DNA of 64,000 bases from Burkholderiales bacterium. GTDB lineage: Bacteria; Pseudomonadota; Gammaproteobacteria; Burkholderiales; Ga0077523. Position 1 is the stretch's first letter; each line of letters opens with the position of its first letter. The stretch covers positions 14,404-78,403 of the forward strand of contig JALHMS010000018.1 of assembly GCA_022843925.1 (NCBI GenBank), read 5' to 3'. A model generated the notes under the pieces. That model worked only from the letters and a program-made list of their open reading frames with translations, had not been told where the DNA came from and did no database searches. Position numbers and translations under genes: made by a program. This document shows, one piece after another, positions 1 to 8,357 of the stretch.

Positions 1-306
1 CAGGTCGATGCGCCAAGAACTGTAGGAGCGGGCCATGCCCGCGAAAGCGACGGCTCCGGTCGAGGCGTTTCCTTGCATCGATCGCTTTCGGGGCCATGGG
101 CCCCTCCTACAGAGACCGTTTCTTCGATCGCGGCAGGTCGATACGCCAAGAACTGTAGGAGCGGGCCATGCCCGCGAAAGCGACGGCTCCGGTCGAGGCG
201 TTTCCTTGCATCGATCGCTTTCGGGGCCATGGGCCCCTCCTACGGAAACCGTCTCTTCGGTCGCGGCAGGTCGATACGCCAAGAACTGTAGGAGCGGGCC
301 ATGCCC
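1..306. repeat. 133-bp tandem repeat, 2.3 copies, of REP-like inverted pairs
   Basis: Units begin at 1, 134 and 267; the third is cut after about 40 bases, directly at the lrgB stop codon. Each unit carries a forward palindromic block (GTAGGAGCGGGCCATGCCCG) and, about 80 bases on, a diverged inverted counterpart ending in CCCCTCCTAC, so one unit looks like a REP doublet (BIME-like). Units differ at only a few positions. Short open frames through this block merely follow the repeat period and are not genes. The left edge lies outside the window, so the true copy number is unknown. Confidence 0.9.
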
Positions 307-1017
307 TCAAAGCACCAACGGCAACACGATCCCCTGCAGAAGCGCCGCCAGCGCCAACGCGAGGGCCGCGTACACCCCGGCCTCGTTGCTGACCTGATAA
401 GCGCGGGCGGTCCCGATGCCGTGCGCGGTGAGACCCGCCGCGAACCCGCGGGCTTTCCAGTTGCGGAACCGGAACAGATTGAAGAGCGGCGTCACTATGA
501 TCGCGCCGACCACGCCGGTCAGCAGCACCGCGCACATTGAAATGCTCGCGATGCCGCCGATGCTCTCGCTCACGGCCATCGCCACCGGTGCGGTGGCGGA
601 CTTGGGTAACAGCGAGAGCGTGATGACGTTCGACAACCCGGCCACGTGACACAGGCCCCACGTCACACCGACCGACACGAGCACGCCGACGAAAAGTGCA
701 CCGACCACGGGGACGATCTGCCGACGCACGGCCTTCCCGTGCTCGATGATCGTGACGCCGAGCGCGATGGTGGCCGGCCCGAGAAGAAAGTGGACGAACT
801 GGGCGCCCGCGAAGAACTCCTCGTAGGGGGTATCCGTCAGCCAGAGAAGGAAGCCCAGGAGTAACGACGAACCCGCCACCGGATTCGCCCATGCGGCGCC
901 GCCCGCGGCATCCTGCAAGCGCCGCGCGAGCACCCACGCCCCCAGAGTGAGGAAGAGCCACAGCAGGGGCTTCGCCTTGAGGAAGACCCACAGTTCGAAG
1001 ATCGGCGGCGGATTCAC
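307..1017 (-). CDS. lrgB: LrgB family protein (CidB/YohK-like), 236 aa
   Basis: Integral membrane partner of the LrgA/CidA holin-like protein; this family is linked to murein hydrolase export control or to small-acid transport at the inner membrane. The protein is a run of hydrophobic segments with the family hallmarks LLPKSATAPVAMAVSE and, near the C-terminus, the GLTAHGIGTARA segment. The length matches YohK-type proteins (about 230 aa). I chose the GTG at 1017 because it overlaps the upstream lrgA stop as GTGA, and the conserved sequence starts right there; the open frame runs further upstream but only as an lrgA shadow. The stop codon abuts the 133-bp repeat block, so the REP-like elements form the 3' end of this transcript. 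Confidence 0.95.
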   Translation of the reverse strand: MNPPPIFELWVFLKAKPLLWLFLTLGAWVLARRLQDAAGGAAWANPVAGSSLLLGFLLWLTDTPYEEFFAGAQFVHFLLGPATIALGVTIIEHGKAVRRQIVPVVGALFVGVLVSVGVTWGLCHVAGLSNVITLSLLPKSATAPVAMAVSESIGGIASISMCAVLLTGVVGAIIVTPLFNLFRFRNWKARGFAAGLTAHGIGTARAYQVSNEAGVYAALALALAALLQGIVLPLVL

Positions 1018-1367
1018 GAGGCGTCGTCCTCCCCGCGGCGCGAGAGCACGGTGAACGTGGCCGCGGTGGCGACGAGCGTGACGACCGTCGCCACCATCAC
1101 GACCCAGACGACGTCCCAGGCCGCCGGACCCAGGCTGCGCAACTGGAACAGGATGCCCGCCGACACCGGTACGAACATGAGCCCGAGGTTGGCCAGGAGT
1201 CCACGGGCAACGCCCTCGCCCGACTGACCGAGGCGACCACCCAGCGCCGACCACGCGAGCAGGAGCAGCAGGCCGACGATGGGGCCGGGCACCGGCCAGT
1301 GCGCGAGATGGGACACCGCTTCTCCGGCCAACTGGAAAAGCAGCAGGGTCGCAAAACCTTCGATCAT
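1014..1367 (-). CDS. lrgA: CidA/LrgA family holin-like protein, 117 aa
   Basis: Small inner-membrane protein of the CidA/LrgA family, which works with LrgB. Four hydrophobic segments are visible, with the family motif PVPGPIVGLLLLL in the first third and LMFVPVSAGI in the middle. Start ATG at 1367 follows AGGGAG at about 8 nt spacing; upstream in-frame codons give a non-conserved arginine-rich extension. The gene overlaps lrgB by 4 nt (GTGA), so the two are probably translationally coupled. The roughly 220 bases upstream up to the 130-bp repeat block contain no recognisable gene. Confidence 0.94.
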   Translation of the reverse strand: MIEGFATLLLFQLAGEAVSHLAHWPVPGPIVGLLLLLAWSALGGRLGQSGEGVARGLLANLGLMFVPVSAGILFQLRSLGPAAWDVVWVVMVATVVTLVATAATFTVLSRRGEDDAS

Positions 1368-1585
1368 CGATCGGACTCCCTCTGAAAACGCGTTGGCAGG
1401 GCCCGCCGAATGCACTCCCGAGTGGCGAGTGCGCATGCGCAACCATCATCCATCGAGCGCCCCGGCTGACTTCACGTTGCTGGAGTCTATCGAAACCGGG
1501 TCCTCCCACGATCTCGGATACACGGGAACGAACGTCATATCCCGGTCGGGGAGTAGCGGCGCGGGCGGTTGAGGTCGGCGCCGAA

Positions 1586-2216
1586 GAATCCAGTCGCGAT
1601 GGATTGCGTGGGTCGAGCACCAGCTCGACGCGGCGACAGCTTGGGTGCAGCGGCGAATCCAAGGACGCGGGCGTCGAGCGAAGCTCGACCCACGGGGGTT
1701 GTTTTCAGCGTCGATGAGTCCAGTGGCGAGCGCCCTTCGTGGATCGAGCACCAGCTCGACGCGGCGAGAGCTTGGGTGCAGTGGCGAATCCAGGAACGCG
1801 GGCGTCGAGCGAAGCTCGACCCACGGGGGTTGTTTTCAGCGTCGATGAGTCCAGTGGCGAAGGCCCTTCGTGGGTCGAGCATTGCTCGACGCGGCGAGGG
1901 CTTGGGCGCAGCGGCGAATCCAGGAACGCGGGCGTCGAGCGAAGCTCGACCCACGGGGGTTGTTTTCAGCGTCGATGAGTCCAGTGGCGAGCGCCCTTCG
2001 TGGATCGAGCTTCGCTCGACGCGGCGAGAGCTTGGGCGCAGCGACGAATCCAAGGACGCGGGCGTCGAGCGAAGCGCGACCCACGGGGGTTGTTTTCAGC
2101 ATCGATGAGTCCAGTGGCGAAGGCCCTTCGTGGGTCGAGCATTGCTCGACGCGGCGATGCCTTGGGCGCAGAGACGCATCCAGGAACGCGGGCGTCGGGC
2201 AGGGTCCGACCCACTG
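1586..2216. repeat. 130-bp tandem repeat, five copies, two hairpins per unit
   Basis: Units start near 1586, 1716, 1847, 1977 and 2107 (periods 130, 131, 130, 130); the last is short. Each unit has two palindromes: GTCGAGC-loop-GCTCGAC just inside its left part (loop ATT, ACCA or TTC) and GTCGAGCGAAGCTCGAC to the right. In the last copy the right palindrome has become GTCGGGCAGGGTCCGAC, where changes on both arms keep the stem paired. This is a second REP-like family, unrelated in sequence to the one at 1-306. All six frames stay open across it only because the unit is GC-rich and repeats; no gene is called. It separates lrgA from the patatin gene. Confidence 0.92.
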
Positions 2217-2257
2217 AGGTCGCCTCGCGTGCAACCGGGCCATGCCTCACCGCGATC

Positions 2258-3178
2258 TCACGGGACTGGGCGCTCGTCGGTCAGCCCCGCGCGCTGCAGA
2301 CCGGCCAACAGTTGCGGCAACTGCTGCCGCGCACTTTGTTCGCCGGTCACCCGCGCATAGCGGAAGTAGCTGGGCAGGGGTGAAGCGCCGAACCTCAACG
2401 CCGCGTGAATCACGAAGTCTGCGTTCTCCGACTCCGGTGCGATGCGTGCCCGACGCCTTGCTACACGTTCCCGCTGTGCCGTCGACGCATCCACCGGTGT
2501 CGTTTCGGGACGGGGGGTGACATCGACCGCGATGACGAACCTTGCGCCGGCCTGTCTGGCGGCGCGCACTGCCAGCGGCAGCGACTCGTCGCCGTCCTCG
2601 TACTCGATGCCATCGATTCCCACCGGCGAGAGAACGCCGGGAACGGCACTGGATGCGCGCACCGCGACGCCGGCGTTGCCGCTGGTGAAGAAGACCGGCA
2701 CCTTGTCACTACGCCTCGTCGCACCCACCACGAGCCGCCGCTGCAGGTGTTCGATCGACTTGTTTCCGAGACCCGCGTTCACGTAGTCCTGCAGCCGCTG
2801 CCCGTGAATCCACCCGCGATCGGCGAACGGCGACAGATCGAACAGCGTGAGCGGACCGCCGGTCTCCGAGAGCGCGTCGATCTCTGCGGCCGAGCGCCCA
2901 TCGGCCCAGAAGGCCCCCAGCAACGAACCGACACTGGTACCCACCACCAGATCGACCTCGACGCCCACTTCCTCCAGGACGCGCATGACACCGATGTGCG
3001 CGTAGCCGCGGGGGCCTCCGCTGCTCAGCACCAGGGCAATGCGGGGCGATGGTTCGATCGGTGCCACTGCTGTCAACGCGCGCGGGCTGTCCGGCGCGCT
3101 GTAGTTGAACGGCGCGCAGCCCGCAAGCGCGGCAGCCAGCGCAGCGAAGGACGCACGCAGGATGGGATGCGAAGACAT
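2258..3178 (-). CDS. Patatin-like phospholipase family lipoprotein, 306 aa
   Basis: Probable membrane-bound serine acyl hydrolase of the patatin/RssA family. The N-terminus has a lipoprotein signal with lipobox LAGC (Cys about residue 21), so the mature protein should be acylated and face the periplasm. The oxyanion-hole loop SSGGPRGYAH and nucleophile elbow GTSVGS (GxSxG) are intact. The aspartate of the Ser-Asp dyad normally lies in DG[GA]; here the matching segment reads YEDGDES, so the Asp-Gly is kept but the next residue is acidic. Start ATG at 3178 was chosen because the signal peptide begins there; longer in-frame versions add an arginine-rich, non-secretory extension. The substrate is unknown. 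Confidence 0.88.
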   Translation of the reverse strand: MSSHPILRASFAALAAALAGCAPFNYSAPDSPRALTAVAPIEPSPRIALVLSSGGPRGYAHIGVMRVLEEVGVEVDLVVGTSVGSLLGAFWADGRSAAEIDALSETGGPLTLFDLSPFADRGWIHGQRLQDYVNAGLGNKSIEHLQRRLVVGATRRSDKVPVFFTSGNAGVAVRASSAVPGVLSPVGIDGIEYEDGDESLPLAVRAARQAGARFVIAVDVTPRPETTPVDASTAQRERVARRRARIAPESENADFVIHAALRFGASPLPSYFRYARVTGEQSARQQLPQLLAGLQRAGLTDERPVP

Positions 3179-3423
3179 GTCTCGGCGGCTCCGTGCGAGT
3201 GGAGGACAGGCAAGGCAGATTCGGCCAGACGCACCTCGCCTGTTCGCGCGGCGCCGAGCAGTGGCTGCGGCGCCGCGGGAACAGATCGAGCGTCGCGTCG
3301 GATCGATGCATTGCGCCGGACGCGTGCCTGGTCTGCGTGCCATTCTTCCAACGGACGTTGACACTGTCAACTATCATCGCACCACCCCACCCCCCTCGCG
3401 CGGCGACGCGCCAGGGCGGCCGA

Positions 3424-4125
3424 TCAGGCGAAGCTGCGCGCCTGCACCCTCCTCGGACCGCGCGACGCCATCACCGCACCGAGCACAGCCGCCAGCAGCA
3501 GCGCCAGCCCTGCAGGCTCGGGCACCGTTCGCAGTCCGAAGATCACGCTCGCACTGCCGACCGCGATGTCGCCAACCGTCGCAGCCTCCGCACTGCCCAC
3601 GGCTTCGATGTTGAGGAAGCCTGCCGTGCCGAAGGGCAGCTCGAAGTGACGATCGAAGATGCCGGTCGTGCGGACGATCTCGTCGATGAGCAGATCGGGA
3701 CCACCGACGAGCGTGATGCGCACCAGGCCCTCGCCGAACCCGTCCCCTTGCGCCGACGTGGCGGAGAGATCGATGTCGAGCAGCAGGTACAGCAGCCCGC
3801 CGGGCGCGACGAAGTTGCCGAGGAACGCCGCGGAGGCCACCGCCGACGCAGCACCGTCCGCCGACGCCACGGCCGTGGCGAGTGCGCCGAGCACGTCGAG
3901 ATCGGCGATGGCATCACCGGACGCCGTGGCGTCGAGATCCGCCGACGGTGCGCTCGTCGTGAGCGGAAGCGGGGTGGTGGGCGATGCGTCACCGGCGCTG
4001 TTCGACGCGGTGCCCGCGGACGAGAAGCCACTCGTGGTCCACGTGCTGTCGGTGAACGTGAGCGGCTCCGCGCTTGCCTGGAATGCCGCGATGCCAAGCA
4101 CCGCGGCGAGGATCAGTCTTTTCAT
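3424..4125 (-). CDS. PEP-CTERM sorting domain protein, 233 aa
   Basis: Secreted protein with an N-terminal signal peptide (cleavage near AFQASA) and a C-terminal exosortase sorting signal: VPEPAGLALL, a hydrophobic helix, then a basic tail containing RGPRR. PEP-CTERM proteins are processed by exosortase (EpsH/XrtA) in bacteria that make extracellular polysaccharide. The middle is rich in Ala, Ser and Asp with no domain I recognise. A GGAGA ribosome site precedes ATG 4125. No exosortase gene is in this window, so the enzyme must be encoded elsewhere. A 12-bp perfect inverted repeat lies just upstream. Confidence 0.9.
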   Translation of the reverse strand: MKRLILAAVLGIAAFQASAEPLTFTDSTWTTSGFSSAGTASNSAGDASPTTPLPLTTSAPSADLDATASGDAIADLDVLGALATAVASADGAASAVASAAFLGNFVAPGGLLYLLLDIDLSATSAQGDGFGEGLVRITLVGGPDLLIDEIVRTTGIFDRHFELPFGTAGFLNIEAVGSAEAATVGDIAVGSASVIFGLRTVPEPAGLALLLAAVLGAVMASRGPRRVQARSFA

Positions 4126-4148
4126 GGGGAGGTCTCCGGCAGGAATCG

Positions 4149-4178
4149 GCGGACCGCCGATGCGCGTCGGCGGTCCGC
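4149..4178. terminator. 12-bp perfect inverted repeat between DUF4331 and PEP-CTERM genes
   Basis: The arms GCGGACCGCCGA-type (4149-4160) and its complement (4167-4178) enclose a 6-nt loop. It lies in the 83-bp gap after the DUF4331 stop and before the PEP-CTERM start, both on the minus strand. There is no T-run, so it may be a hairpin that stabilises the upstream mRNA end or pauses polymerase rather than a classical intrinsic terminator. Confidence 0.5.
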
Positions 4179-4208
4179 GGTGACATCAAGAGGCGATGAA
4201 GCGCTGTT

Positions 4209-5711
4209 TCACTGCGCGGCCACGCTGCAGTTCATCGACGTGTGGCTGCGGTCGCGCCCGTCGTGCGGCGTCGGCAGATACGGGAAGACCTTGTAGATGC
4301 CGTTGGCGGTCAGGTTCGTGCCCGGTGCCCCTGCGTTGCAGTTCACGCCGTCGCCGAGGGCGAGGCCACCGACATCGCTGCCCACGAGCACACCCGCCAC
4401 CACGCGCAGGGCCACATCGGTGACGTCGTCGTTCGGACGCCGACCGTTCGGCCAGCCGGCGTTGTCACCCGCCAGCACCGTCAGCCGCTTCTGCGCTTCG
4501 GGTGCCTTCGGCGCGACGCCGACGTTGAGACGCAGCAGCTCCGCGCACGGGCTCGCCGTGTCGCAGGTGCCGGTCTGCGGCTGGCTCGGATACTTCAGCA
4601 GCACGTTCAGCAGGTCCGCACGGCCGGCGGTGGGAATCGCGAGTCCGAGCGATGGCAGGTCGTACACGAGATTCAGGACTGTGCCGAGCCGCGAGTTCAG
4701 GTAGAAGTCCTGGAAGAGCGCCTCCTGCCTCGGATTCGTCGCGTTCCAGAGGTCCTTGCTCTGCGTGCCGATGATGACCTCGTTCACGAGCGGATTCGCG
4801 AGGCGCGCGACCTGCACCCACGGACCGCTGTCGACCGGACGCGTGGCCTGGTTGAAGACCTTGAACTTCTGCCGGCTCGTCGCCGCGTACAGGCCCAGCA
4901 CCGCATTCGGATTGTTCGTGAGCGACGCGATGGGGACCTCGATCGCGATCGTGTTCACGTTGAAGCCGGCGAAGTGGTCGCGTCCGAACGGCTGGATCGC
5001 GTCGTTGCCGTCCTCCGCGGCGGACAGCACGGGCGGCGCGCGACGCAGGTTGATCGTGTCGAAGGTCGCGCCGAGGTCGATGTAGAAGGTCTCGTCGCGC
5101 TGGCCGGCGAACACCTTGCCGCCGTTCGATAGCCCGAAGATCCCCTTGGCCGCGAGCCCTTCGTAGTCGGGCATCGTCTTGCTGCCCATGTTCGACGGCA
5201 CGGCGTAGAGCGGAGTCGTGCCGAGATTCGTGCGCACGCCGTTGCGGACTTCGGTGACGGTGTAGCTCTGACGGGTGATGAGTCCCTCCGATCCGGGCCC
5301 GTCGAGCGCCGTGATCGGCGGGATCACGCCGGCAATGCCGCCGGCCTGCGCCACCGGGAGCTTGAGCGCCGTGAGCGGGCCGCGCAGTTCGGTCCTGAAC
5401 CGCACTTCGTACACGACGTCGTCGGCTCTTCCGTCGGCATTGAGGTCGAGGTGGAACGAGTACAGCACGTCGTCGCCGAAGTTGTAGTAGTTCGGGCCGG
5501 CGCTCGGCTCCTGCCCGGGGATCACGTTCATGATCAGCACGACGTTCGCCGGGTTCTGCCAGCTCCGGAAGAAGTACGTGTCCGTGATGTCCGCCGTCGG
5601 GTCGTTCGCGATGAGCGGGGCTTCGCGATGGCTGGCGGCGCCGGCGGGCAGCGCGGGAACGATCCCCAGCGCAGCGACGGCGGCGATCCAGAGGTGTCTG
5701 CCGATGTTCAT
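4209..5711 (-). CDS. DUF4331 family exported protein, 500 aa
   Basis: Secreted protein of the DUF4331 family, whose function is not known. It has an N-terminal signal peptide (ending ALPAGAASHREAP). The mature part starts with the family hallmark SHREAPLIANDPTADITDTY and continues through DETFYIDLGATFDT and FAGFNVNTIAIEVP. Two short Cys pairs (CDTASPC and the C-terminal NC...NC) may form disulphides. ATG 5711 has a strong AGGAGA site about 7 nt upstream. It is the third gene of a minus-strand group HupE-like - TPR - DUF4331, after a 98-bp gap, which suggests shared transcription. I cannot assign an activity. Confidence 0.9.
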   Translation of the reverse strand: MNIGRHLWIAAVAALGIVPALPAGAASHREAPLIANDPTADITDTYFFRSWQNPANVVLIMNVIPGQEPSAGPNYYNFGDDVLYSFHLDLNADGRADDVVYEVRFRTELRGPLTALKLPVAQAGGIAGVIPPITALDGPGSEGLITRQSYTVTEVRNGVRTNLGTTPLYAVPSNMGSKTMPDYEGLAAKGIFGLSNGGKVFAGQRDETFYIDLGATFDTINLRRAPPVLSAAEDGNDAIQPFGRDHFAGFNVNTIAIEVPIASLTNNPNAVLGLYAATSRQKFKVFNQATRPVDSGPWVQVARLANPLVNEVIIGTQSKDLWNATNPRQEALFQDFYLNSRLGTVLNLVYDLPSLGLAIPTAGRADLLNVLLKYPSQPQTGTCDTASPCAELLRLNVGVAPKAPEAQKRLTVLAGDNAGWPNGRRPNDDVTDVALRVVAGVLVGSDVGGLALGDGVNCNAGAPGTNLTANGIYKVFPYLPTPHDGRDRSHTSMNCSVAAQ

Positions 5712-5809
5712 TCGGGTGTCTCCTGGTTCTATGTTAGGAATGCCACCGCGAGGCGGCGCGGGCTCCGGTGCTCGAGTGTCCCCATGTCCGCGCACGGACC
5801 GCACCGGCG

Positions 5810-7039
5810 TCACCGCGTACTACGCAGACTCGCGGAACGCGGATGCATTGACGACTTCGACTTCGCGGCACTCGACGCCATCGGGATGCGGACATCCTCG
5901 AGTCCGGTCCGGACGATCCACGCGTCGACGATCGATCGGGCATCGGCGTCGTTCGCCGCGACGGCCGCCTGCGCGAGGAGCACCAGATCGGCGGGTTCCT
6001 TCTGCACCTGCCAATTGTCGAGCGCGAGGGCGAGCGCGGTACGTGGGTCGTGCGCGAGTTGGAGCGCCTGGCGCGCCTCCTCCCGCAGGTGAACGCGGTC
6101 GCCGCGACGCGCGGCCGCTGCGAAGCGCGCACGCAGTTGTTCCGCCAGCACCGCGGCATCGACGCTTCGCGTGGCGTCCGAGGCAAGCGCAAGCCGGAGA
6201 AGCAGACCATCGGCGCGCCCCCGGCCGGCCAACAGCGACAGCACCTCGCGGGCGCGTCCGCGATCCAGGAGGAAGTCGGCGTACGCCGCGAGGAGGTACT
6301 GATCGTCGGGGTCCGCGACGAGTGCGTTGCGGTAGTACGTCTCCGCCGGCCCGAGCCGGCCGGCCCGTTCCGCCAGCTCCGCCATCGTGCCGTACACCCA
6401 CGCCCGCGTACCGGCGTCGGCGTCCGGCGTTCGCGCGAACGCGGCGGCCAGCGAGTCCAGCGCGGGCTGCAGGCGTCCCGTGGCGCCGTCGACGCCGGCC
6501 TCGCAGACACGCACGTGCATCTCCGGGACAACGCCACGCAGCGCACCACAGGCGCGACGCGCGTCGTCGTGGCGCCCCTGCACCTGGAGGATGGTCGCGC
6601 GCGTGAGCTGCGCCTGACCGTTGCGGGGGTTGTCCGCGAGCAGGCGATCGAGGTCCGCAAGTGCGGCGTCGAAGCGGTGCACTCTCTGGAGGAGCACCGC
6701 GCGGAGGATCGCCACTTCGGTCGGTGGATCCGGCATGACCCACCAGGGCGCGAGCACCGCCTCGGCGTAGCCCGCATAGCGCGGATCACCGGTGGTCCGG
6801 CCGCTCTCGACGTACGCGCGCGCCAACGTGACGGCGACACGGAGATCGCGGGGATCGCGCTGCAGGGCCAGGCGCAGCGGCGCCAGCTCGCGCAGCCGTC
6901 GGTCGCCGACGGTGAACGGGAGCCGCTCGAGCACTTCCGCGCCGTCGACGGGAACACGCGGCGCCGCTCCGACGGTCATCGCCGACGCGATGATCGCGAC
7001 ACCGCTCGCCGCAAGCCACGCGCGCCGCCACGCGTTCAT
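5810..7039 (-). CDS. Exported tetratricopeptide-repeat protein, 409 aa
   Basis: Periplasmic or secreted protein with an N-terminal signal peptide (MNAWRRAWLAASGVAIIASA, cleavage near VGAA) followed by TPR-like helical pairs across residues about 50-330, for example FDAALADLDRLLADNPRNGQ and GRLGPAETYYRNALVADPDD. TPRs scaffold protein contacts; no enzyme motif is seen. The start ATG at 7039 overlaps the stop of the HupE-like gene as ATGA, so the two are coupled. Two Cys residues (CGALRGVVPEMHVRVC) may pair. Together with its neighbours it forms an export-type cluster of unknown role. Confidence 0.86.
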   Translation of the reverse strand: MNAWRRAWLAASGVAIIASAMTVGAAPRVPVDGAEVLERLPFTVGDRRLRELAPLRLALQRDPRDLRVAVTLARAYVESGRTTGDPRYAGYAEAVLAPWWVMPDPPTEVAILRAVLLQRVHRFDAALADLDRLLADNPRNGQAQLTRATILQVQGRHDDARRACGALRGVVPEMHVRVCEAGVDGATGRLQPALDSLAAAFARTPDADAGTRAWVYGTMAELAERAGRLGPAETYYRNALVADPDDQYLLAAYADFLLDRGRAREVLSLLAGRGRADGLLLRLALASDATRSVDAAVLAEQLRARFAAAARRGDRVHLREEARQALQLAHDPRTALALALDNWQVQKEPADLVLLAQAAVAANDADARSIVDAWIVRTGLEDVRIPMASSAAKSKSSMHPRSASLRSTR

Positions 7040-8235
7040 GCGACGAACCTCACGTCGAAGGCCCGCTCCACGAACCATACGGCGCCCAGCGCGACGACGG
7101 CGACCGATCCGGCCACCAACACGAGGCGCCGATACAACCAGCGCCCGCGCAGCCACCACGCGAGCGGAAGGAACACCGCGACGATGGCGAGCTGCCCAAA
7201 CTCCACGCCGAGGTTGAACGCGAGCAATGCGGACACGCGCGACGCTTCGTGCAGGCCGAGATCCGCGAGGACGGACGCGAAGCCGAAGCCGTGGATCAAG
7301 CCGAACGCGAAGGCCATGGCCCAGCGCCGCACCGCGACGACCGGCCACACGTTGTTCAGCGCAGCGAACACGACGGACGCCGCGATGGCCGCTTCCACCA
7401 GCCGGGCGGGAAGCGACACGGCATCGACGGCTGCGAGGGTGAGCGTGATCGAGTGCGCGACGGTGAACGCGGTGACGACGCGCAGCACGTCGATACCGGA
7501 CGCGCGGAAGCTCGACGCAGCCACCCAGGCCTGCGGGTTTCGCACGAGCACGGCCGGCAACAGCAGGGAGAGCAGGAAGAGGATGTGGTCGAACCCGATC
7601 CAGATGTGCCACACGCCGTGACGGACGTAGTCGCGGAATTCGGTCCACGCGCTCGGTGCGGACAGCTGCACGACCTGCTCGCGATGGTCCGCCGCGAAGA
7701 TCGCGGTCCGCGTGTTGCCCGCGTGATCGATCCGTGCAAGGCCCTTGTGCTGGCCATCGAGGTCGAAGAAGAGCTGGTAGCCGAGCTTCAAGGCTGCAGG
7801 TGGCGCGGCGCATGTTCCGCGAAGGCGTAGCACGGCATAGCCGCCGTCGGTGTGCTCGTCGACGAGATGCTCCAGGACATCCAACGGGCAGGCATCGCCG
7901 TCCGCCGAGACGGCGAGCCGCGCGAGCGCATAGGCGGCGATGTCGGCGTGGCGGGCGCGCAGCTCGTCCCAGGTGATCGCACCGTCCTGGTCGGCATCGA
8001 CGCCGATCGCGAAGTCGAGATCGCGCAGCGCGATGTCCCACTGGACATCGACGATGGCGTCGCGCACGGCGACGGCGAGATGGCTGTCGCTCGGCTTGTG
8101 GGCCAGGGCGCACCGGGAGAACAACACGAAGAGGACGGCTACGAGCGTCTGGATGCGAATACCGGCACGCCACCACCCACGAGCTGGGGACGGCGACGCC
8201 GCTTGACTCCCGAATCGATCCACCAGAACCCGCAC
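7036..8235 (-). CDS. HupE/UreJ-type membrane protein with EF-hand-like loop, 399 aa
   Basis: Member of the HupE/UreJ_2-type membrane family, which includes putative metal permeases. After a signal-like N-terminus (cleavage near RCALAH) there is a periplasmic domain of about 170 residues with an EF-hand-like loop DADQDGAITWDE. The C-terminal half has about seven membrane segments with the histidine-rich motifs HGVWHIWIGFDHILFLL, FTVAHSITL and LIHGFGFA, typical of the family and likely metal-binding. The start is uncertain: GTG 8235 gives a long n-region, GTG 8223 is an alternative. It is the first gene of the minus-strand cluster and is coupled to the TPR gene by an ATGA overlap. The substrate is not determinable here. 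Confidence 0.87.
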   Translation of the reverse strand: MRVLVDRFGSQAASPSPARGWWRAGIRIQTLVAVLFVLFSRCALAHKPSDSHLAVAVRDAIVDVQWDIALRDLDFAIGVDADQDGAITWDELRARHADIAAYALARLAVSADGDACPLDVLEHLVDEHTDGGYAVLRLRGTCAAPPAALKLGYQLFFDLDGQHKGLARIDHAGNTRTAIFAADHREQVVQLSAPSAWTEFRDYVRHGVWHIWIGFDHILFLLSLLLPAVLVRNPQAWVAASSFRASGIDVLRVVTAFTVAHSITLTLAAVDAVSLPARLVEAAIAASVVFAALNNVWPVVAVRRWAMAFAFGLIHGFGFASVLADLGLHEASRVSALLAFNLGVEFGQLAIVAVFLPLAWWLRGRWLYRRLVLVAGSVAVVALGAVWFVERAFDVRFVA

Positions 8236-8357
8236 GCGACCCCCCGAGGCAGCCGCCGACCGATCGCGGTCAGCGGTTCAGGAGGCACTACGCAACGGTC
8301 GGACGTCCGGATGCGGACATCGGCGGCTTCACAACGTCGCCGAACCGGCCCGGCGTG

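Noticed and set aside
1586-2216. CRISPR array
   Set aside because: The units are contiguous tandem repeats of 130 bp with no unique spacers and no cas genes.
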